Positions 28,530-37,525 of a stretch of 64,000 nt of DNA are shown here, piece after piece; position 1 is the stretch's first letter; each line of letters starts with the position of its first letter. The position numbers were made by a program, and so were the translations under genes. The DNA lies in contig CANMDW010000003.1 in assembly GCA_947496705.1 (NCBI GenBank), positions 591,622 through 655,621 on the forward strand. Direction: 5' to 3'. This stretch comes from an uncultured Aquimarina sp. Lineage in GTDB: Bacteria > Bacteroidota > Bacteroidia > Flavobacteriales > Flavobacteriaceae. The notes under the pieces are model-generated. The model was not told the DNA's origin, did not search any database, and worked only from the letters and a program-made list of their open reading frames with translations.

Positions 28530-28812
28530 TGAAAAGAGAAAAGAAAATCATATTGTCGGTTATCATTGCATTGGTGGGCCTGATCCTTATGCTTGTCTTA
28601 TTTTTGCGTTTGCGTTATGGAGGTGGAGATGAATATCACAACTTCTCTACCGAGCCCCGGTATGATGACTCACAGTTGGATAGCTTTTGAAGAACCTATC
28701 GGCAACGTAGCTGCCGATAAAGATACCTCACAAACGTCACAGGTGTATTTTTTACTATTCACCCCGAGAGTTGCCCCGAAACCAACAAGCTCATGGAAAT
28801 TATTAAATGGTT
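28529..28812 (+). pseudogene. Remnant of an SMP-30/gluconolactonase-like gene, frameshifted and truncated
   Basis: Reads from ATG 28529 as a membrane-anchored N-terminus (KREKKIILSVIIALVGLILM) and DEYHNFSTEPRYDDSQLDSF, then hits TGA at 28688. The homologous text continues in a second frame (FEEPIGNVAADKDTSQTSQ, VYF) and then in the third (TIHPESCPETNKLMEIIKW). The frame changes fall at runs of T (about 28683 and 28750). The sequence then stops resembling the family near 28810, where a fragment of another gene on the opposite strand begins. The beginnings of SMP-30/royal-jelly-like lactonases, as I recall them, have this pattern. Not functional. Confidence 0.65.
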
Positions 28813-28947
28813 TGAAACAAGCTTAGTCAATATCCTTTTTACTGTAGCGTATCCAATATCTAAAGAGGCTTCCTCATGAATTTTTTTGGAGGAAAGCAAC
28901 GGGTTTTCCTTTACAAAATTGAGAATTTCTCTTTCTTTACTATTCAT
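28759..28947 (-). pseudogene. Winged-helix N-terminal fragment
   Basis: From an ATG at 28947 the sequence reads NSKEREILNFVKENPL, then KIHEEASLDIGYATVKRIL, a winged-helix DNA-binding start found in Bacteroidota Fic-type and related proteins. After KLVSNHLI (about 28790) the reading runs into unrelated sequence from the neighbouring pseudogene and stops at 28759. The rest of the gene is missing. An in-frame ATG at 29010 adds 21 residues that do not look part of the domain. Confidence 0.5.
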
Positions 28948-29093
28948 CATTTTACATTGTAGATACATTTTAAAGCTCAATCCATAAGGTAAATATAGCT
29001 CAAAAACCATATTATGAGCTTAAATCTCTTGTATTTTGAGCTTTAATTCTGAGAAAAGGCCTAATACCTACATAAATTATATCCTAATTTCTA

Positions 29094-30323
29094 TCACATC
29101 CTGTAAATCCAGCTTTGCGGATTGAGTCTTTTGGCATTTTGATAGATCAGGAATTTCATAATCGCTCTGCCTGTGGTGGGATTGGTGCGCACTTGCCCTA
29201 TCGATTGCTTGGTAGCAACTTTCTGGCCTTCTTTGACCGTAATATTTTCAATATTATAATAGGTAGTGATATAATTACCATGCCGTATCTGTACCAAACG
29301 ACTAGCTCCTTTTAGTTTTTGGATTGCGATGACCTCGCCTTCAAAAATGGCTCTCGCTTTTTCTCCTGCCCGTGTTTCGATTTCCACTCCGCTACTATTG
29401 ATTTGTATATTGGGAAGCGTAGGATGTGGCTGACGGCCAAACTTTTTGGTCACTCTTCCTGTTCCCACTGGCCAGGGTAATTTTCCTTTGTTGGTGGTGA
29501 AGTTATCTGCCAGTATTTTGGCTTCTGCCGTTAAGGCAAAGGTGGTAGCCGATCCCTTTTTGGTAACTTTCTTACCTGCTTTTTTATTTGCCTTGGCAAT
29601 GGCTTCTCTAATCAGCTTCTCTATCGCTTTATCAATGGCACTGGCCTGCTCCTCTTTTTGCTTAATCTGCTTGGTATATCTACCTTGCTTTTTCCTGATT
29701 GAAGCCATCAATACCTGCTGTTCTTTTTTTTCTTCCTGAAGTTTTTGCTGTGCCTCCCGGTTTTCGGCAACAAGTGTCTGCTTATCTTCTTTTTGTTTAG
29801 ACAGGTCCCTGTTTAAAGTCTGAAGCTCCTGGGTATTTCTTTCTATATGATCGGCCTGTTCTTTGCGATGTTCATTATACTGTTTCATATACTGCAATCG
29901 CTTATAGGCCTGTGCAAAGTCTGCCGAAGAGAGTAAAAACATAATTCTACTCTGTTGGGATTTACTTTTATACGATTTTGAAATCATTCTTGCATAATCC
30001 TCTCTTAGTACTTTAAGCTCTTTGCGATATACATCTATTTTTTTAAGATTTGTGTTGATCTCGCGAGTTAATAGATTGGCTTGTTGATTGGTAATTTTTA
30101 TAAGGTTTTGTCGTGTGCTGATCTGTGAGTTGATCGTTTCTACCTCATCCAGCACCGAACGTTCTTTGAGTTTATTATTTTCCCGCAATTGTTTCATTTG
30201 CTCGATCTCTTCTCTAAGGCGCTGTCGTTCTTCTTCAAGCTGTTGTTGTTTGGTACTTTGAGAAAAAGACGGTGCACAAACCAATAATAAACCAATCAAG
30301 TATGTACATTGTAAAACCTTCAT
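29094..30323 (-). CDS. EnvC-like murein hydrolase activator with degenerate LytM domain, 409 aa
   Basis: Signal peptide (LIGLLLVCAPSFSQ) then a long coiled coil, about residues 22-250 (EEERQRLREEIEQMKQLREN and onwards). A C-terminal LytM/peptidase M23 domain follows (LPWPVGTGRVTKKFG, EVIAIQKLKGASRLVQIRHG). The zinc ligands of active M23 enzymes are missing: the HxH segment is replaced by IMKFLIY and the first ligand region reads NSSGVEIET. It therefore probably activates amidases at the division septum, as EnvC does, and does not cut peptidoglycan itself. It overlaps the DUF4292 gene by four bases. Last gene of the envelope operon. Confidence 0.9.
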   Translation of the reverse strand: MKVLQCTYLIGLLLVCAPSFSQSTKQQQLEEERQRLREEIEQMKQLRENNKLKERSVLDEVETINSQISTRQNLIKITNQQANLLTREINTNLKKIDVYRKELKVLREDYARMISKSYKSKSQQSRIMFLLSSADFAQAYKRLQYMKQYNEHRKEQADHIERNTQELQTLNRDLSKQKEDKQTLVAENREAQQKLQEEKKEQQVLMASIRKKQGRYTKQIKQKEEQASAIDKAIEKLIREAIAKANKKAGKKVTKKGSATTFALTAEAKILADNFTTNKGKLPWPVGTGRVTKKFGRQPHPTLPNIQINSSGVEIETRAGEKARAIFEGEVIAIQKLKGASRLVQIRHGNYITTYYNIENITVKEGQKVATKQSIGQVRTNPTTGRAIMKFLIYQNAKRLNPQSWIYRM

Positions 30324-31093
30324 TGAATTGTAACCTCCTTATATCCTGATGGTATTTTAAACGGAAAACTCACCCGTGCATTGTAATCTACCGTTTTATA
30401 TTCTATTGTGATCGTGGTTCTTTTTTGTTCCTGCAGGGCTTCAATATAAATTTCTTTGGGGAAATCCTGGTTTCCGACTTTTTGGTAGCTTTGGTAATTG
30501 ATGGTTAAATTCCGGTTTTCTATAGGTTGTTTTAGCTGTTGAGAGAACATCTTGAAAGTATCGTGACGAATTAAAAACAAGCGTTCGAAAAGGGCTAGTT
30601 CTGCTTTTGGCCAAAGCTGATATGCCTGATCGGCAATCGATGATTTATATTTGTCTTCTCTTAGATTAAAAAGTGCCTGCCCCAGTAACATTTGCTGTAC
30701 TTTATGAAAATCCAGTGCAGTACCCAACCACTCACTTAGTACTTTAAAATCCCCTTCAAAATAGGTGTTATCTATTTTCTCGTAGTAGCTTACTTTCTCT
30801 GGGGTGATCAACGCCTTGGCCAGCGTAATTCCCAACATTTTGACACTTACCCAAATCGTCTTGTCTTTTTCAAAGCGAAAGGTAGCAATGGGGCTAAAAG
30901 ACTGTTTGCCATCGTCATATTTTACTTTTACCCGGGCGTTAAGGGTTTCAAAATTAAAAGATCGATTATAGTGATTGGCAATAATCTTTTCTGTGTTTAA
31001 TTTTTTTATTCCCGATGCGCTCACTGCTTTGGTTCCTTTACAGGAATGAAGCATTATCATAGAAAAACATAACAGACACCATATTCTACTCAT
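30320..31093 (-). CDS. DUF4292 lipoprotein, 257 aa
   Basis: Lipobox at MLHSC (cysteine about residue 18). The mature part (FETLNARVKVKYDDGKQSFSPIATFRFEKDKTIWVSVKMLG) matches DUF4292, a LolA/LolB-like fold found in Bacteroidota. It may take part in lipoprotein or lipid handling in the periplasm; no experimental role is known to me. It sits between a TPR gene (6 bases upstream) and the EnvC-like gene (4-base overlap), a conserved flavobacterial order. Confidence 0.87.
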   Translation of the reverse strand: MSRIWCLLCFSMIMLHSCKGTKAVSASGIKKLNTEKIIANHYNRSFNFETLNARVKVKYDDGKQSFSPIATFRFEKDKTIWVSVKMLGITLAKALITPEKVSYYEKIDNTYFEGDFKVLSEWLGTALDFHKVQQMLLGQALFNLREDKYKSSIADQAYQLWPKAELALFERLFLIRHDTFKMFSQQLKQPIENRNLTINYQSYQKVGNQDFPKEIYIEALQEQKRTTITIEYKTVDYNARVSFPFKIPSGYKEVTIQ

Positions 31094-31099
31094 GAACCC

Positions 31100-32473
31100 T
31101 TATGATTTTTTCTGAAGTTGAATTGCTTTTTCCTGATATTCTGAAGCTTTGGTACTATCTCCCAATTTTTGATAGGCTTCACTAATTTGTATATAAAAAT
31201 CAGATTCCATTTTCTGATTATCTATCACATAATCTATCCCCAAGGTTAAGATTTCGACAGCTTTTTCTGCTTTTTCAAGTTGAATAAGGGATACCCCATT
31301 TACCAAATAGAAAATAGGTTGGGCAGGATACATTTCTATTGCTAATTCGCTTCCGGCCTCGGCTTTTTCATATCGTTTTAAATCAAGTTGCAATAGCAGG
31401 ATTCTCTTTAACAATCCAAAATCATTTGCATTACTTTTTATTCCTCTTTCATAAAAGTTCAGCGCCTGCTCCTTCTGCTCCTTTTTATAGTAGTGATGTC
31501 CCAATTCTGTATAAACCTTCGAATCATTCTGACCCCCGGAGAGTAGTGAAATAACCTCTGTTAATTGAGACTCATATTGTGGATTCTTTTCTAAAAAAAC
31601 CAGGAAATCATTAATTACTTTGTATTTGGAATCTGTATCTACTTTATTGCTTCTCAAAGTGATTTTCATGGAGTTAATCGCTTTGTCGGTTTGATTATCC
31701 TCCAAATAAAATTTATACAATGCAAGATGTACCAATTCTGATTTTGGGCTTTTCTTCAATAGCCGTTTAGCGGTCTCAAACGCTTTTTCTTTTTGGTCAT
31801 CCTGACTATAAAGGTAAATCAGGTTCAGGTAGTTTTGCTCTATATTAGGTTTCTCTTTGATCTTCTGCTCTAACTTGGTGATCTGGTTGTTTGGATCTGT
31901 AATTTTTGAAGCTATTCGCATTCGCAACTGTTTACGATAGGCATCGGTTCCCATCTCTTCATTTAATTCATCCAGCACCGTTAAGGCATCATCATATCGT
32001 TTTTCAAGAAAATATAAATTCGCCAATTGCTCTTTAAACATCGTATTAAAAGTTACTAACTTCTCTACAACCCCAATAGACTCTTTATACTTACGTTGTT
32101 TAAAATACACATCAAACAGTAGTTCTAAAACATATCGTTCGTCTGGTTTGGATTTTAGTACTTTCTTAAAATTATCCTCTGCTCTTTGAAATTGTTTTAT
32201 CTCTAAATAATTCTTCCCCAATTCTAAATACAAATATTCTGGTTTAGGATCAATCTCTATACATTTTTCCAGCGCTTCTATTGCCTTATCATAGTTGGTA
32301 ATTGCTTTTTGTTTTAGTGCTTCAAAAAAGTTCTCCTGAAACTCATCAGAAATATCCCCAAGATCATCGATATTAATTTCTTGTTTGGGTTCTATCTCTT
32401 GAGAAAAGGCATGACTATTTCCTATTCCGAAGAACATCCCTAAAAAGCAGATATATTTCCAATACTTAATCAT
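31100..32473 (-). CDS. TPR-repeat protein, exported, 457 aa
   Basis: N-terminal signal-like segment (YICFLGMFFGIGNSHAFSQ) and then at least ten tetratricopeptide repeats (ALEKCIEIDPKPEYLYLELGKNYLE, AEDNFKKVLKSKPDERYVLELL and others). Probably a periplasmic scaffold. It is part of the minus-strand envelope operon between the sugar nucleotidyltransferase and DUF4292. Its partner proteins cannot be told from sequence. Confidence 0.87.
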   Translation of the reverse strand: MIKYWKYICFLGMFFGIGNSHAFSQEIEPKQEINIDDLGDISDEFQENFFEALKQKAITNYDKAIEALEKCIEIDPKPEYLYLELGKNYLEIKQFQRAEDNFKKVLKSKPDERYVLELLFDVYFKQRKYKESIGVVEKLVTFNTMFKEQLANLYFLEKRYDDALTVLDELNEEMGTDAYRKQLRMRIASKITDPNNQITKLEQKIKEKPNIEQNYLNLIYLYSQDDQKEKAFETAKRLLKKSPKSELVHLALYKFYLEDNQTDKAINSMKITLRSNKVDTDSKYKVINDFLVFLEKNPQYESQLTEVISLLSGGQNDSKVYTELGHHYYKKEQKEQALNFYERGIKSNANDFGLLKRILLLQLDLKRYEKAEAGSELAIEMYPAQPIFYLVNGVSLIQLEKAEKAVEILTLGIDYVIDNQKMESDFYIQISEAYQKLGDSTKASEYQEKAIQLQKKS

Positions 32474-32507
32474 AAAATTCTCTGAAGCAACTTTACCTCA
32501 TCACAAA

Positions 32508-33524
32508 TTATTCCAAAATAGAGTAATCTCCAATACTTATTGTAGTGAAGTTTCCATCATAAATAGCGTTGTTACCTATCATAGCATTGTCTAAGTTAGC
32601 ATTTTTTATGACAGTTTGGGTCTGAACCAGACTATTTTTGATGGTAGAATTCTCAATTACACATCCTTTACCAATAGAAACGTTGGGTCCTATGGTTGCA
32701 TTGTGTAACGTTACATTTTCGCCTATGTAGCAAGGTGGGATGATGGTAGCATTTTCCTGAATAACAGAGTCACTTACCAATTTTTCACCATCTTTTTCTA
32801 AAAAACATAGCATCCTAGAATTGGTTTCTACCGTTACGTTTTTGTTTCCGCAGTCCATCCATTGGTCTACTTGCCCGGTAACAAAAACCCTTCCGTCGGC
32901 CATCATTCTTTTGATACCATCATTAATCTGATATTCTCCCCCGTTGATGATATTGTTATCCAGAACATACTGAAGTTCATTTTTAAGTACTCCTACATCT
33001 TTGAAATAATAGATTCCTATTACCGCCAAATCTGAAATAAATTCCCGTGGTTTTTCTACCAACTCTACAATCTGGTTTTTATCATTTAATTTTACAACCC
33101 CGTAAGCTTCAGGCTTATCGACTTGTTTCACCCAGATCACAGAGTCTGCTTCTTTATCCAGGTTAAAATCTGCTCTGATCAGCGTATCTGCATAGGCAAT
33201 TACTGCCGGCCCAGATAGCGATTCTTTGGCACACATAATGGCGTGGCCCGTGCCCATGGGTTGGTCCTGTCTGTAAATTGATGCTTTGGCACCCAGACTC
33301 TCGGCCAATGCTGTTAAACTTGCAACGATATCATCCCCAAAAAAAGCAGGTTCTCCTAATATGAATGCTATTTCTTCTATGGGTTCTCCTAATACCTTTG
33401 CTATGTCAGATACCAAACGATGTACAATAGGTTTTCCCGCTACCGGAATTAAGGGTTTAGGAACAGTAAGTGTATGAGGCCTTAGTCTGGAACCTCTTCC
33501 TGCCATGGGTACGATGATTTTCAT
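32508..33524 (-). CDS. Sugar-phosphate nucleotidyltransferase, 338 aa
   Basis: NTP-transferase family (GlmU/RmlA-like). The start at 33524 gives MKIIVPMAGRGSRLRPHTLT directly, the nucleotide-binding G-x-G-x-R-L-x-P loop with KPLIPVAGKP next; an ATG 57 bases upstream would add an unlikely leader. A C-terminal left-handed beta-helix with hexapeptide repeats (ATIGPNVSIGKGCVIENSTI) follows. It should make an NDP-sugar; which one is unknown. Upstream is dut, downstream the TPR gene, 34 bases away. Confidence 0.88.
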   Translation of the reverse strand: MKIIVPMAGRGSRLRPHTLTVPKPLIPVAGKPIVHRLVSDIAKVLGEPIEEIAFILGEPAFFGDDIVASLTALAESLGAKASIYRQDQPMGTGHAIMCAKESLSGPAVIAYADTLIRADFNLDKEADSVIWVKQVDKPEAYGVVKLNDKNQIVELVEKPREFISDLAVIGIYYFKDVGVLKNELQYVLDNNIINGGEYQINDGIKRMMADGRVFVTGQVDQWMDCGNKNVTVETNSRMLCFLEKDGEKLVSDSVIQENATIIPPCYIGENVTLHNATIGPNVSIGKGCVIENSTIKNSLVQTQTVIKNANLDNAMIGNNAIYDGNFTTISIGDYSILE

Positions 33525-33693
33525 GTATTGCTTATTATTTTTTAGTTTGTCTATTTTTACATACCTCATGCCCCTCTTCAAAGAGGGAATTAGAATATTT
33601 TGATTTTTATTTGTAAGCCAATTTATCTATAGACTCTACTCTATCCCTTTTCCACTCACAGCTTCCAAAGGTAGCGCCTTCATCTCTCATACC

Positions 33694-34134
33694 CTATTTA
33701 ACTCCTGTACTACCAAATCCCCCTGCTCCCCGAGAGGTTTCAGACAGTTCTGTAACTTCTATCCACTCTGCACGCTGATGTTTTGCTATAACCATCTGTG
33801 CGATACGTTCTCCATTTTCGATTGTAAAATCTTTATTAGAAAGATTTACTAAAATCACCCCGATCTCTCCCCGATAATCTGCATCGATGGTTCCCGGTGC
33901 ATTGAGTACGGTTATTCCTTTTTTTGCTGCCAATCCACTACGTGGTCGCACTTGCGCCTCATACCCTACTGGTAATTCTATAAACAAACCTGTTTTTATA
34001 ATTGCCCGTTCTAAAGGTTGTAACGTTACAGATGTTGTTATATTTGCTCTCAGGTCCATCCCTGCCGAAGCCATAGTTTCATAATGAGGCAACTCGTGTG
34101 ATGATTGGTTGATGATTTTTATTTGCATATTCAT
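33694..34134 (-). CDS. dut: dUTP diphosphatase, 146 aa
   Basis: Trimeric dUTPase that hydrolyses dUTP to dUMP. All five motifs are present: AGMDLRA (1), [10 protein letters not shown] (2), [17 protein letters not shown] (3), RIAQMV (4) and [10 protein letters not shown] (5, the flexible C-terminal arm). The start is ATG 34134 or 34128; longer frames to 34215 add a cysteine-rich leader unlike the family. Cytoplasmic. It lies between a flippase gene and a nucleotidyltransferase gene, the usual arrangement in flavobacteria. Confidence 0.95.
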   Translation of the reverse strand: MNMQIKIINQSSHELPHYETMASAGMDLRANITTSVTLQPLERAIIKTGLFIELPVGYEAQVRPRSGLAAKKGITVLNAPGTIDADYRGEIGVILVNLSNKDFTIENGERIAQMVIAKHQRAEWIEVTELSETSRGAGGFGSTGVK

Positions 34135-34230
34135 TACCGTTGTCAGATAAAAGAAACAAGACCGCTTACTACATGAATCTACCTGGTTACACCAGTTAGA
34201 CAGGCCAAGAGTCAAGATTTATTATTGATT

Positions 34231-35685
34231 TTATCTTTTTAAAATTTGTTTTAGTTCCTTCCTTTCAGAGGCGTACAAAATTACTAAAAACACAAGTAAC
34301 AAAGGGATAGAAATCATATAATTACTATCAAAAATGTAAAAAGATAGTATAGAAAAACCAATAGAAAGGGTAAGATACATTCCTATCTTTTTCAAATTAT
34401 ACGGAATCGGGTAATATTTTCTTCCAAAATACCAGGATAATAGCATCATAGTGCCATACGCTACCAAAGTTGCAATGGCAGAGCCCAGGTAACTATACTT
34501 TGGAATTAACACAAAATTTAAAACCAGGGTGATGGTGGCTCCAACAATCGAAATATAGGCTCCAAACTTTGTTTTATCGGTGATTTTGTACCAAACCGAA
34601 AGGTTATGATAAATCCCCAGGCATAGATTTGCTAACAAAATTATAGGGACTACCACCATAGCTTCCCAATATTCGGGGTTTTTGATCATAAACTCCTTCA
34701 AAAAATCTGAAAACGTAATGACCACAATTAAAATAAATGCTCCAAAAATCACAAAGTATTGCGTGATCATTGCATAGGTTTTTGGCGCGTTTTTTTCTTT
34801 GGCATGACTAAAAAAGAACGGCTCAATCCCCATCCTGAATGCTGTTGCAAACAAGGTCATAAAGAGGGCTAGTTTATAACACGCAGCATATGCTCCAGAA
34901 TCAAACAAGCCTTGCTCTTCGCCTAGCATCCATTCTAAGAGTATTTTATCAAAATGCTCGTTAATGGCAAATGCTAAACCTGAAATTAATATCGGAGTGC
35001 CATACATTATCATCTTTCTCCAGAGTTCTTTATCAAAACGATATGTAACAGTAAAGTAAAAAGGCAACATCAACAATAATGTTGCTCCGCTTGCCGCCAC
35101 AAGAGACATAAATATATATTGAACTTCAAAGTTTTCTATATATATCGTTTGAAGCCACTTTATTTCTTTTGAAAGGTCTGGCAGAAAAATAAGAAAGAAC
35201 ACATTAAGGCTTGCATAAATAATTACATTGGTAATCTTAATAACTGAATATCGAATTGGTCTTTCCTGTGCTCTTAAACTGGCAAATGGTATAATTACTA
35301 ATGCATCTAATATCAAAATCAGGATGACATATATCAAGAATTCTTTTTCAACACCAATAAGAGAGGATATAAAATCCTGCCCGGTAAATGCAAAAATTCC
35401 GAATATTAAGGTAGATACCACAATTGATATTGCAGACGTACCCGTTACTTTATCCTTGTATTGATGCAGGTTTAAAAACCTGAAAAAAGAGGTCTCCATC
35501 CCATATGCCAAAATAACATTGAAGACAATAATCCATGAGAATAAAATTGTCACTCTACCATATGATACAGGGCCATCCAGGTATTTGGTATGTACGATGA
35601 CCAAAAGAAAAGACAACATACGCGGCAGCACGGTTGCCAGACCATAGATAAAAGTTTGTTTAAAGAGTTTCTGAAATATGCTCAA
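34231..35685 (-). CDS. Polysaccharide flippase of the MOP/Wzx superfamily, 484 aa
   Basis: About 12-14 hydrophobic helices. It begins with the typical MOP start LFKQTFIYGLATVLPRMLSFLLVIVHT and contains GMETSFFRFL, MIMYGTPILISGLAFAI and AGATITLVLNF-like segments. It should flip lipid-linked sugars or related lipids across the inner membrane. First gene of a minus-strand run with dut, the nucleotidyltransferase, TPR, DUF4292 and the EnvC-like gene. Confidence 0.9.
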   Translation of the reverse strand: MSIFQKLFKQTFIYGLATVLPRMLSFLLVIVHTKYLDGPVSYGRVTILFSWIIVFNVILAYGMETSFFRFLNLHQYKDKVTGTSAISIVVSTLIFGIFAFTGQDFISSLIGVEKEFLIYVILILILDALVIIPFASLRAQERPIRYSVIKITNVIIYASLNVFFLIFLPDLSKEIKWLQTIYIENFEVQYIFMSLVAASGATLLLMLPFYFTVTYRFDKELWRKMIMYGTPILISGLAFAINEHFDKILLEWMLGEEQGLFDSGAYAACYKLALFMTLFATAFRMGIEPFFFSHAKEKNAPKTYAMITQYFVIFGAFILIVVITFSDFLKEFMIKNPEYWEAMVVVPIILLANLCLGIYHNLSVWYKITDKTKFGAYISIVGATITLVLNFVLIPKYSYLGSAIATLVAYGTMMLLSWYFGRKYYPIPYNLKKIGMYLTLSIGFSILSFYIFDSNYMISIPLLLVFLVILYASERKELKQILKR

Positions 35686-35872
35686 TAGATATGATACTTA
35701 TTATGGAAGTAAAAATACAATAACTTTTTGGGAGTAAAATGATTAAAAAAGATGCTTTGAAAATGATGTTGTCTTGTCTTTGAAAAAAACTGATATTCAA
35801 TTAGTTACATACGGTGCTTTATTTATGATTTTTTATAGCTATGAAAACTTTTTTTTATAACTAGGAAAAACT

Positions 35873-35914
35873 TTTTTGGTAAGCAGGAAAAATATTTTTC
35901 CTGCTTACCAAAAA
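35873..35914. terminator. 42-bp perfect palindrome, possible bidirectional terminator
   Basis: TTTTTGGTAAGCAGG faces its exact complement around an AAAAATATTTTT centre. It lies just after the stop of the minus-strand gene at 35928. The T tracts pair with A tracts, so it could work in either direction, but no unpaired T run follows. Terminator is likely but not certain. Confidence 0.55.
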
Positions 35915-35927
35915 TATGCCTTTGAGT

Positions 35928-36392
35928 TTACTTGCTTTTTTCTGTGAGATTACTATTGAAATATCTTTTCTTTCCTTCTCTCATATATTCTATAACACAT
36001 TCATTACCCGCCAGCTCAAACGGTATTTTTTCTTCAATAACCGGGAGGTTGTTTTTGAATTCTTCTTTGGGATCAATGCTCATCACCAAATCTCTTTTAG
36101 GTGGATATGTATAATGGCCTATATAAACAGCCTCATTAAAGTGATGCTCTAGCTCGATTTTCTTTCCTTTAAAATAAACATACTTCAATTTTAGAGGAGT
36201 ATTTTTATCGACAGGTAGGTACACCGTAAAACCCTTCTCTTTTATACCAGAATTCCATTTTTTGAAGTATGGGTTTTTAATGTGTGCAGGCGCTGTTTTA
36301 TCTATTTTATAACTACTGGCACATTGTGCAAAAACTGCAAGTACTGCCAAAATACCGATTGTAGTGTATATAGTTTTCAAATGTATCATCAT
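35928..36392 (-). CDS. Hypothetical lipoprotein, 154 aa
   Basis: I chose the ATG at 36392 because it leads into the signal peptide (TIYTTIGILAVLAVFAQC) with the lipobox cysteine about residue 23; an ATG at 36428 would lengthen the leader. The mature part (NPYFKKWNSGIKEKGFTVYLPVD, KLKYVYFKGKKIELE) is beta-rich and basic. I recall similar short flavobacterial lipoproteins but no function. It stands alone between two palindromes. Confidence 0.65.
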   Translation of the reverse strand: MMIHLKTIYTTIGILAVLAVFAQCASSYKIDKTAPAHIKNPYFKKWNSGIKEKGFTVYLPVDKNTPLKLKYVYFKGKKIELEHHFNEAVYIGHYTYPPKRDLVMSIDPKEEFKNNLPVIEEKIPFELAGNECVIEYMREGKKRYFNSNLTEKSK

Positions 36393-36483
36393 TGATATTT
36401 TAGCATTGAAAAACAAAATTGATACCAAAAGCTACTTATGTTGTTTTCAGTATTAATAAAAATTTCTTGAAACCGACTATCTA

Positions 36484-36540
36484 AAGGAGGCAGAGCCTGC
36501 CTGGATAGGCAGACAGGCCTCGAGGAATTCTTTAGATTAA
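36484..36540. repeat. Dispersed GC-rich palindromic repeat, copy 3
   Basis: AAGGAGGCAGAGCCTGCCTG, then GATAGGCAGACAGGCCTCGA and GGAATTCTTTAGATTAAA. Same family as 9462, 18180 and 46339, with CTAAA/TTTAG adding to the stem. Confidence 0.8.
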
Positions 36541-36568
36541 AGATAGAGAATTGTGAAAGATTTTGAAT

Positions 36569-36608
36569 AAAAAAACCTCATAAGAAAGACATCTTATGAG
36601 GTTTTTTT
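36569..36608 (-). terminator. Rho-independent terminator of the atp operon
   Basis: AAAAAAACCTCATAAG at 36569-36584 pairs perfectly with CTTATGAGGTTTTTTT at 36593-36608 around an 8-base loop. It follows the atpG stop by 42 bases on the minus strand. No atpD or atpC follows, so the operon ends here. Confidence 0.9.
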
Positions 36609-36650
36609 ATTGATTACTTAGATCCCAGACTACTCCAGAATAAGTTCAAC

Positions 36651-37511
36651 TTAACTATTCAATGCTTCTGCACCACCAACGATTTCAAGAATTTCGTTGG
36701 TAATAGCAGCTTGTCTCGCTTTATTATAAGATAATTTAAGTGCATCTCTAAGTTCTGTTGCGTTATCTGTCGCTTTATGCATTGCTGTCATACGTGCACC
36801 ATGCTCTGATGCAAATGAATCACGTATTGCCTTATACAATTGTGTTTTAAGCGATTTGGGTATTAATTGCTCTACGATCTCCTCTTTTGAAGGCTCGAAG
36901 ATATAATCCAAATTTACATTGTCATTTCCTGCTACAGGTACAATTGGTAAGAATTGTTCTGTAGTAACATCTTGCGAAGCGGCATTTCTGAATTTATTGT
37001 ATACAACAACAATCTTATCATATGACCCACTGGTAAAATGTTGCATTAGTTCTTCTGCAATATCGGCTACATTGGCAAAAGTAAGGTCATCATACACTTC
37101 ACTTTTATTAGCAACCACAATATGCGTTTTTGAAACTACATCATGAACCTTTTTGCCAATAGTTGTAAAGTCTACCTGCTTACCGACATATTCATTTTGA
37201 TATAGTTCTCTTACTGCTTTTACAATATTATTATTAAAAGCACCTGCCAAACCACGATTAGAAGCAATGGCTACTACCAATACTTTATTAACTTCACGTT
37301 GTTCTGCATAGGTACTTGCACTATCTCCATCTAATGAAGCACTTAGGTTTTGTAACAACTCGGTAAGTTTGTCTGCATAAGGACGCATTGCCGTAATCGC
37401 CATCTGTGCTTTATTCAACTTTGCGGCCGATACCATTTTCATAGCACTGGTAATTTGCATCGTTGAGGATACAGTGGTAATTCTACTACGTAATTCTTTT
37501 AAGTTTGCCAT
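36651..37511 (-). CDS. atpG: ATP synthase F1 gamma subunit, 286 aa
   Basis: Central rotor shaft of F1. The N-terminal helix NLKELRSRITTVSSTMQITSAMKMVSA and the C-terminal DNATELRDALKLSYNKARQAAITNEILEIVGGAEAL are the conserved coiled coil; the middle Rossmann-like part (NKVLVVAIASNRGLAGAFN) is normal. Cytoplasmic face of the inner membrane. It is normally directly behind atpA, but here a four-helix-bundle gene with inverted repeats lies between them (37526-37920). Confidence 0.97.
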   Translation of the reverse strand: MANLKELRSRITTVSSTMQITSAMKMVSAAKLNKAQMAITAMRPYADKLTELLQNLSASLDGDSASTYAEQREVNKVLVVAIASNRGLAGAFNNNIVKAVRELYQNEYVGKQVDFTTIGKKVHDVVSKTHIVVANKSEVYDDLTFANVADIAEELMQHFTSGSYDKIVVVYNKFRNAASQDVTTEQFLPIVPVAGNDNVNLDYIFEPSKEEIVEQLIPKSLKTQLYKAIRDSFASEHGARMTAMHKATDNATELRDALKLSYNKARQAAITNEILEIVGGAEALNS

Positions 37512-37525
37512 TTTTTATAATTATG

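Noticed and set aside
28593..28826. A 77-residue frame starting MSYFCVCVMEVEM on the plus strand
   Set aside because: Its useful part is the second frame of the broken SMP-30-like gene; the start is out of frame with the recognisable beginning.
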